Part shown: positions 6,666 through 11,099 of the stretch, one piece after another
Position numbering within the stretch: the first letter of the stretch is position 1
Layout: each line of letters opens with the position of its first letter
Assembly (NCBI GenBank): GCA_009923375.1
Contig: RFTO01000024.1
Location: 1 to 11,099, forward strand
Length of the DNA: 11,099 bases
DNA from: Actinomycetota bacterium
Lineage (GTDB): Bacteria > Actinomycetota > Actinomycetes > S36-B12 > UBA5976
Reading direction: 5' to 3'
Position numbers and translations under genes: made by a program
Notes under the pieces: generated by a model
Told to the model about the DNA's origin: nothing
The model's input: the letters and a program-made list of their open reading frames with translations, nothing else
The model's database searches: none

Positions 6666-8248
6666 AGCGGGATGTTCCCATGCTTCTTGGGCGGCAACCC
6701 AGCGCGCTTGTTACGCAGCAGGCGCAGTGCCCGGATGATCTGCGCACGTGTCTCATGCGGCGCAATCACTCGATCGATGAAACCGCGCTCGGCGGCAATG
6801 TAGGGGTTGGCAAGTGTGCGGTCGTATTCATCTTGCAATCGTTGGCGCTCGGCCATAGCGTCCGTGGCTTCGGCGAGCTCCTTGCGATAAAGAATGTTCA
6901 CCGCACCCTGGGCACCCATCACCGCAATTTGCGCAGTGGGCCAGGCGAAGTTCATGTCAGCGCCGAGGTGCTTGGAGCCCATCACGTCGTAGGCACCGCC
7001 GTATGCCTTGCGGGTGATGCAGGTGACCAGCGGCACGGTCGCTTCGGCATATGCATAAAGGAGTTTCGCGCCTCGGCGGATGATCCCGCCGAACTCCTGG
7101 TCGGTGCCGGGCAGGAAGCCGGGCACATCCACAAACGTGATGATTGGGATGTTGAAAGCATCGCACGTGCGCACGAAGCGTGCTGCCTTCTCCGATGCGT
7201 CGATGTCGAGGGTGCCGGCGAATTGCATCGGCTGGTTGGCGACGATGCCGACACTGTGGCCCTCCACCCGGCCGAAGCCGATGATGATGTTCGGCGCCCA
7301 GTTCGGCTGCACCTCGAGGAACTCGCCGTCATCGAGGATGTGCTCGACCACTCGGTGCATGTCGTATGGCTGGTTTGGGGAATCCGGCACGAGGGTGTCG
7401 AGTTCGTAATCTTCGGCGGAGTAATCAGTGTCTGCGTCACCACCAAGACGCGGAACTGCGTCCATGTTGTTGTCAGGCAGGTGAGACAGCAACGCCTTCA
7501 CATAATCCAGCGCATCTTCCTCATCGGTGGCTTCGTAATGCGCGCTGCCGGAGCGGGTGGTGTGGGTGTGCGCGCCACCGAGCTCCTCCATGCCGACTTC
7601 CTCACCGGTGACGGCCTTGATGACCTCGGGGCCGGTGATGAACATGTGCGAGGTGTGGGCGACCATCACCACGAAGTCGGTGAGGGCCGGGGAGTAAACA
7701 GCGCCACCAGCACATGGACCCATGATTAACGAGATCTGCGGGATAACGCCAGATGCGTGCACATTGCGCTTGAAGATCTCGCCGTAAAGTCCGAGTGACA
7801 CAACACCCTCTTGGATGCGCGCGCCACCGGAGTCGTTGATGCCGACCAGCGGGCAGCCGAGCTTGACGGCCAAATCCATGATCTTGCAGATCTTCTCGCC
7901 GAAGACTTCGCCTAGGCTGCCGCCGAACACGGAGAAGTCGTGGGCGAACACGCACACCTGTCGCCCACCGATGGTGCCGTAACCGATGACAACCGCATCG
8001 CCGTAAGGGCGGTTGGCCTGCATGCCGAAGTTGGTGCTGCGGTGGCGGGCGAACTCGTCCACCTCCACGAATGAATCAGCGTCGAGCAGCTGCAGGACGC
8101 GCTCGCGGGCGGTCTGCTTGCCCTTCGCGTGTTGCTTAGCCTGGCGCTCGGGGTGGCCAGCGTCGCCAGCCTCAAGCCGGCGGGCCATCAAGTCGTCGAG
8201 AGCGCCCTGGGTGGTGGGCGCGTAACGCTCGGAGTCGGTGGATGCCAT
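6662..8248 (-). CDS. accD5: Acyl-CoA carboxylase beta subunit (carboxyltransferase), propionyl-CoA carboxylase type
   Basis: The product is 528 aa, near the size of AccD5 and PccB. It transfers the carboxyl group from biotin on AccA to acetyl- or propionyl-CoA. It has the two crotonase-like halves. The N-half contains DSGGARIQEGV (139-149) and the first oxyanion loop GPCAGGAVYSP (177-187). The C-half contains the second loop RKAYGGAYDVMG with D421, the position matching PccB D422 that favours propionyl-CoA. That suggests methylmalonyl-CoA production, though AccD5-type enzymes also accept acetyl-CoA. An open frame continues to 8515, but the ATG at 8248 has GAGAGGG eight bases upstream (8263-8257) and gives the standard N-terminus; the longer form would overlap divergent birA. 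It is the first gene of the accD-accE-maf run. Confidence 0.95.
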   Translation of the reverse strand: MASTDSERYAPTTQGALDDLMARRLEAGDAGHPERQAKQHAKGKQTARERVLQLLDADSFVEVDEFARHRSTNFGMQANRPYGDAVVIGYGTIGGRQVCVFAHDFSVFGGSLGEVFGEKICKIMDLAVKLGCPLVGINDSGGARIQEGVVSLGLYGEIFKRNVHASGVIPQISLIMGPCAGGAVYSPALTDFVVMVAHTSHMFITGPEVIKAVTGEEVGMEELGGAHTHTTRSGSAHYEATDEEDALDYVKALLSHLPDNNMDAVPRLGGDADTDYSAEDYELDTLVPDSPNQPYDMHRVVEHILDDGEFLEVQPNWAPNIIIGFGRVEGHSVGIVANQPMQFAGTLDIDASEKAARFVRTCDAFNIPIITFVDVPGFLPGTDQEFGGIIRRGAKLLYAYAEATVPLVTCITRKAYGGAYDVMGSKHLGADMNFAWPTAQIAVMGAQGAVNILYRKELAEATDAMAERQRLQDEYDRTLANPYIAAERGFIDRVIAPHETRAQIIRALRLLRNKRAGLPPKKHGNIPL

Positions 8249-8311
8249 CGGGTTATCCCTCTCATCGCGACAGGTTGGGCGTTGTGTCCACGCTGCCGGG
8301 TGGTCGCTGCG

Positions 8312-8317
8312 TACTTT
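8312..8317 (+). promoter_or_regulatory. Candidate -10 element for a leaderless birA transcript
   Basis: TACTTT fits the actinobacterial TANNNT -10 pattern and ends six bases before the GTG at 8324, the spacing expected if transcription starts at the start codon. No Shine-Dalgarno sequence precedes this GTG. On the other strand TAAAGT (8318-8313) overlaps it and also fits the pattern, in the right direction for accD. No convincing -35 box is visible for either. Confidence 0.35.
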
Positions 8318-8323
8318 AGCGGC

Positions 8324-9118
8324 GTGAACCCTGTAGACCCTGCCGCGCAGCGCGGTGTGGAGCATGCTCGCCCGGAGGACATCCACGCACAGTCGCCCTG
8401 GCGGGTTGAGTGGGTGGAGGCCACCGGTTCCACCAACGACGACCTCTCCGCAAAGGCTCATGCTGGCGAACCCGCGGGATTGGTGATTGCAACCTGCGAC
8501 CAAACCGCCGGACATGGTCGACTCGGCCGCACGTGGACGGCGCCTGCCGGCAGCGCTTTGGCAATGTCAGTGTTGGTGCGACCGCAAAGGGATACGACTG
8601 CATGGTCGTTACTTCCTTTGCTGGGCGGGATGGCCGTGCAGGGGGCGTTGGCGACTTACGGTCTGGGCGATGACGCGCGTTTGAAGTGGCCGAACGATGT
8701 GGTGATGACATCCGATGAGCTGAAGATCTCGGGGGTTCTGTGCATCGCCGCACAAGGCGCAGTTGTGATGGGCATGGGCATTAACACCGCGATGACACAT
8801 GAACAATTGCCTGTGCTGCAAGCGACTTCGATGCATCTGCAGGGTGTGGAGGCATATGCGCAAGATGTGTGCGATCAGGTGCTCGCCGCATTGAGTGAGT
8901 TGTTGGCGATGTTCGAAGCCGGCGAGGATGCTGCCCTGCTTGAGCGCTACCGCAGTCTCTCGGCCACGCTCGGCCGGCAGGTGCGGGCACACACACCCAG
9001 CGGCGACGTGATCGGCCGCGCCGCCGACATCGCCAGCGATGGGGCGTTAGTTATCGAAACTGATGAAGGCTCTGCTGTGGTGAGTGCCGCAGATGTCATC
9101 CATCTACGCGCACATTGA
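8324..9118 (+). CDS. birA: Biotin--[acetyl-CoA carboxylase] ligase, without DNA-binding domain
   Basis: BirA activates biotin with ATP and attaches it to the carrier lysine, here expected to be K547 of AccA. The product is 264 aa and starts almost at once with the catalytic domain. It has no N-terminal helix-turn-helix, so it is the non-regulatory class. Motifs are STND (36-39), GHGRLGR (63-69, biotinyl-AMP loop, usually GRGRxGR), KWPND (121-125), KISGVL (134-139) and GMGINT (150-155), with the small C-terminal beta domain at about 215-262. The start is placed at GTG 8324 from the distance to the WVEATGSTND motif and a nearby -10 like element; the open frame to 8129 would run through accD. 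It diverges from accD with a 75-base gap and converges with the GtrA gene. The same arrangement occurs in mycobacteria (Rv3279c beside accD5). Confidence 0.93.
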   Translation: MNPVDPAAQRGVEHARPEDIHAQSPWRVEWVEATGSTNDDLSAKAHAGEPAGLVIATCDQTAGHGRLGRTWTAPAGSALAMSVLVRPQRDTTAWSLLPLLGGMAVQGALATYGLGDDARLKWPNDVVMTSDELKISGVLCIAAQGAVVMGMGINTAMTHEQLPVLQATSMHLQGVEAYAQDVCDQVLAALSELLAMFEAGEDAALLERYRSLSATLGRQVRAHTPSGDVIGRAADIASDGALVIETDEGSAVVSAADVIHLRAH

Positions 9119-9175
9119 CGCAATCCATCACGAGTGCCGTTATCCGCCCGCCTCACGGAGACTTCTCTCGATAGG

Positions 9176-9193
9176 TCTGCGCAAGTGCGCAGA
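9176..9193. terminator. Hairpin between convergent birA and the GtrA gene
   Basis: TCTGCGC (9176-9182) and GCGCAGA (9187-9193) form a perfect 7-base stem with a 4-base loop. It lies in the 80-base gap between two genes that end toward each other, a natural place for a bidirectional terminator. No T-tract follows on either strand, so a classic intrinsic terminator is not shown; GC-rich actinobacterial terminators often lack one. Confidence 0.4.
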
Positions 9194-9198
9194 GTGCA

Positions 9199-9648
9199 TC
9201 AGGTGTTGGTGAACACGTAGCGCTTATAAGCCCAGTAACGGAAAGCAGTACCGGCGACGACGCCAGTCACATTCGCTACGAAGTCGGGGCCGGCGCCGTG
9301 CAGATGCAAGACGTAGTTGCTGAACCCAAGGAAGATGACGCCTAACACCATCGCCGCGCCGTTGACAATGAAGAACAGCAGATACTCCCGGCGCAGGTTC
9401 TCTGTGGCGCGGTGGCGCCATGTCCAATAACGATTACCGATGTAGCTCACGGTGGTGGCGATAATCACCGAGATGACCCGCGAGGTGATCGGTTTGGCGA
9501 ATGTGGGCGACCCCTGCCATGTGTGGCACAGAAGCTGAAACAGCCCGAGGTCGGTGAGAAATGCGACTCCGCCGACGGCGCCGAACTTGATCAGCTCGGC
9601 CGCACTGTCGTGAATTAGCGCCCGCAGGCGCCTGTACATGGCGGACAT
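9199..9648 (-). CDS. GtrA-family four-TM membrane protein
   Basis: The product is 149 aa from the ATG at 9648. GtrA-family proteins are small membrane proteins often involved in moving polyprenyl-linked sugars across the membrane for cell-wall or surface polysaccharides; the precise substrate here is unknown. The family signature is clear: ELIKFGAVGGVAFLTDLGLF in the first membrane segment, SYIGNRYWTWRHR after the second, and the ending FRYWAYKRYVF. Membrane segments lie at about residues 19-42, 54-73, 88-110 and 120-138. An open frame to 9735 would overlap divergent purK, so the inner ATG is preferred; ATG 9639 is also possible. There is no good ribosome site. TACGGT (9662-9657 on this strand) could be a -10 for a near-leaderless transcript, but weakly. 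A homologue (Rv3277) lies beside purK in M. tuberculosis. Confidence 0.9.
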   Translation of the reverse strand: MSAMYRRLRALIHDSAAELIKFGAVGGVAFLTDLGLFQLLCHTWQGSPTFAKPITSRVISVIIATTVSYIGNRYWTWRHRATENLRREYLLFFIVNGAAMVLGVIFLGFSNYVLHLHGAGPDFVANVTGVVAGTAFRYWAYKRYVFTNT

Positions 9649-9707
9649 AGCGGGCAACCGTACAGAGCCGTTGCGGGTGCCCGATGAGCGTGGAGCATGA
9701 TTAACCC

Positions 9708-10898
9708 GTGAACCGCCAGTTCCCGGAGCATTCAACGCTTCCGAAGGGGACGCCGACGGTCGCCGTCGTCGGCGCCGGCCAGTTGGCGCGAATGATGCAA
9801 CCTGCGGCCGTTCACCTCGGAATTCAACTCAGAGTCCTCGCCAATGATGCTGTCGAATGTGCAGTTGCAGTGGTCCCCGATGTCATTTTCGGTTCGGCGG
9901 ACGACGTGCAAGTGCTTCGAGAGTTGTGCGCGGACGCGATAGCGCTGACAGTTGAGCATGAGCATGTGTCGAGCGACCTTCTCGATGAATTGAACGCATC
10001 TATTCCTGTGCACCCAAGCGGATCTGCCCTCGGGTTCGCGCGAGATAAAGCAGCGTTGCGGGTGAAGTTGACGCAACTTGGAATGCCTCAACCTCGTTGG
10101 TCGGTGGTTGCCGATGTGCAGGCGGCGAATGAGTTTGCCGCCGAAGCAGGCTGGCCGATCGTGCTGAAGCCGAGCCGTGGTGGTTATGACGGCCGTGGGG
10201 TGTTCATCATTCGCGACGAACAACAACTAGCAGAAGTGATGGGAGAGCCACTGCGCGCTGATGCCGTGTGGGTGGCCGAGGAGTTTGTACCCTTCGCCCG
10301 CGAGGTGGCCATGCAGGTCGTTCGCTCACCACAGGGGCAAGCTGTCGCGTATCCATTGGTGCGTACCTTGCAGCGCGAGGGCATGTGCGCCGAAGTGGTC
10401 GCCCCGTGTCCGGAGAGCTCCGAAGCGCTGAACGAACAGGCCGCTGAAATCGTCTTGACTCTGGCGCGCGACCTTGATGTTGTTGGCGCACTGGCAGTGG
10501 AGATGTACGTCGTGGATGGGGAAGTCGGCGAGGCGTTATTGATCAACGAGATTGCCATGCGGCCGCATAACTCCGGGCACTGGACCATCGAGGGCGCGAT
10601 CACCAGCCAATTTGAGAACCACTTGAGGGCTGTGCTTGACCTGCCGCTGGGTGATCCAAGCCCGCGGCAGCCGTATGCCGTGATGGTCAACATCATCGGT
10701 GGCGACGCCGACAATCTGCATTACGCGCTGCTGCACTGTCAAGCGCGCGACCCCCAAGCGAAGATCCACATCTACGGCAAAGCCGTGCGCCCTGGTCGAA
10801 AGATCGGCCACGTCACGGTGCTCGGCGCTAACGTTGAGGAACTGCTGGAGCGCGCCCGGCATGCAGCGGCGTATCTGAGAGGGGATATCGATGAGTGA
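9708..10898 (+). CDS. purK: 5-(carboxyamino)imidazole ribonucleotide synthase
   Basis: PurK uses ATP and bicarbonate to convert AIR to N5-CAIR in de novo purine synthesis. The product is 396 aa, normal for actinobacterial PurK. It is an ATP-grasp enzyme: N-terminal Rossmann-like GAGQLARMM (22-30), HEHVSSDLL (84-92), ATP-grasp loop KPSRGGYDGRGV (154-165), EEFVPFAREV (191-200), the metal and substrate stretch NEIAMRPHNSGHWTIEGA (280-297) and the C-terminal KIHIYGK...RPGRKIGHV (352-369). The GTG start at 9708 follows CATGAT six bases upstream, a possible -10 for a leaderless message; the only ribosome-like GGAG (9692-9695) is 12 bases away. The stop overlaps the purE start by 8 bases. It diverges from the GtrA gene with a 59-base gap. 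Confidence 0.96.
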   Translation: MNRQFPEHSTLPKGTPTVAVVGAGQLARMMQPAAVHLGIQLRVLANDAVECAVAVVPDVIFGSADDVQVLRELCADAIALTVEHEHVSSDLLDELNASIPVHPSGSALGFARDKAALRVKLTQLGMPQPRWSVVADVQAANEFAAEAGWPIVLKPSRGGYDGRGVFIIRDEQQLAEVMGEPLRADAVWVAEEFVPFAREVAMQVVRSPQGQAVAYPLVRTLQREGMCAEVVAPCPESSEALNEQAAEIVLTLARDLDVVGALAVEMYVVDGEVGEALLINEIAMRPHNSGHWTIEGAITSQFENHLRAVLDLPLGDPSPRQPYAVMVNIIGGDADNLHYALLHCQARDPQAKIHIYGKAVRPGRKIGHVTVLGANVEELLERARHAAAYLRGDIDE

Positions 10899-11099
10899 GT
10901 CACCAATTGTCGGTTTAGTGATGGGCAGCGACTCCGATTGGCCCGTGATGGAAGCAGCAGCAACGGTGTTAACAGAGTTGACCATCCCCTTTGAGGTGGA
11001 TGTTGTCAGCGCACACCGCACTCCCCACCACCTCGTCGAATACGGCAGCACTGCATCCGCCCGCGGTTTGCGCGCGATCATCGCTGGCGCAGGCGGTGC
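10891..11099 (+). CDS. purE: N5-carboxyaminoimidazole ribonucleotide mutase, 3' truncated by window end
   Basis: PurE moves the carboxyl group of N5-CAIR, the PurK product, to give CAIR. Sixty-nine complete codons are present. The class I signature is clear: VGLVMGSDSDWPVM near residues 7-20 (substrate phosphate loop), SAHRTP near 43-48 with the catalytic His, and IAGAGG at the window edge. The ATG at 10891 has GAGGGG (10879-10884) six bases upstream, inside the end of purK; the genes overlap by 8 bases and are probably translationally coupled. The rest of the gene lies outside the window. Confidence 0.95.
   Translation, partial: MSESPIVGLVMGSDSDWPVMEAAATVLTELTIPFEVDVVSAHRTPHHLVEYGSTASARGLRAIIAGAGG

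Noticed and set aside
6680..7729. Long open frame of 349 codons on the plus strand inside accD
   Set aside because: It lies opposite the conserved accD coding sequence and its translation shows no recognisable domain; it is a high-GC antisense shadow.
8249..8515. N-terminal extension of accD by 89 residues
   Set aside because: It overlaps divergent birA, has no family counterpart, and the ATG at 8248 has a ribosome site.
9649..9735. N-terminal extension of the GtrA protein
   Set aside because: It would overlap the start of purK and lies before the usual family N-terminus.
1..11099. CRISPR array, tRNA, IS element or prophage
   Set aside because: No regularly spaced repeats, tRNA-like cloverleaf, transposase or integrase reading frame was seen on either strand by eye.

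Overview
The window looks like chromosome of a moderately high-GC actinobacterium (Actinomycetia). The main evidence is the block accD-accE-maf-accA on one strand with birA diverging from accD, followed by a GtrA-family gene and purK-purE. This is essentially the layout of the Mycobacterium tuberculosis Rv3275c-Rv3285 neighbourhood and is typical of the class. GTG starts are frequent and there are several 4-5 base stop/start overlaps. The genus cannot be named from the sequence alone.

Layout, left to right. (1) Bases 1-1358, + strand: 3' part of a LpdA-type flavoprotein that lacks the usual redox-disulfide and catalytic His/Glu residues. (2) Bases 1413-3829, - strand: a compact four-gene unit of clearly lower GC than its flanks, reading from 3829 leftwards. 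It encodes an ECF-type sigma factor, an overlapping 90-aa single-pass membrane protein (candidate anti-sigma factor), a secreted 312-aa protein with an FN3-like N-terminal domain, and a four-TM membrane protein coupled to it by a TGATG overlap. (3) Bases 3904-8248, - strand: the acyl-CoA carboxylase cluster, transcribed accD, accE, maf, accA. (4) Bases 8324-9118, + strand: birA, the biotin protein ligase expected to biotinylate AccA. (5) Bases 9199-9648, - strand: a GtrA-family membrane protein. (6) Bases 9708-11099, + strand: purK and the 5' part of purE, which overlap by 8 bases.

How the genes fit together. AccA carries biotin carboxylase and biotin carrier, AccD is the carboxyltransferase, AccE the small epsilon subunit, and BirA attaches biotin to AccA, so the window encodes a near self-contained biotin-dependent carboxylase system making malonyl- or methylmalonyl-CoA. 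Maf is translationally coupled into the same operon. PurK and PurE are successive steps of de novo purine synthesis.

The least ordinary part is the four-gene sigma-factor unit at 1413-3829. Its sigma factor is recognisable, but the other three products are not assigned to known functions here. It looks like a self-contained envelope-signalling module inserted beside a conserved housekeeping cluster. All intergenic gaps are under 100 bases; no tRNA, rRNA, CRISPR array, insertion sequence or origin was seen.
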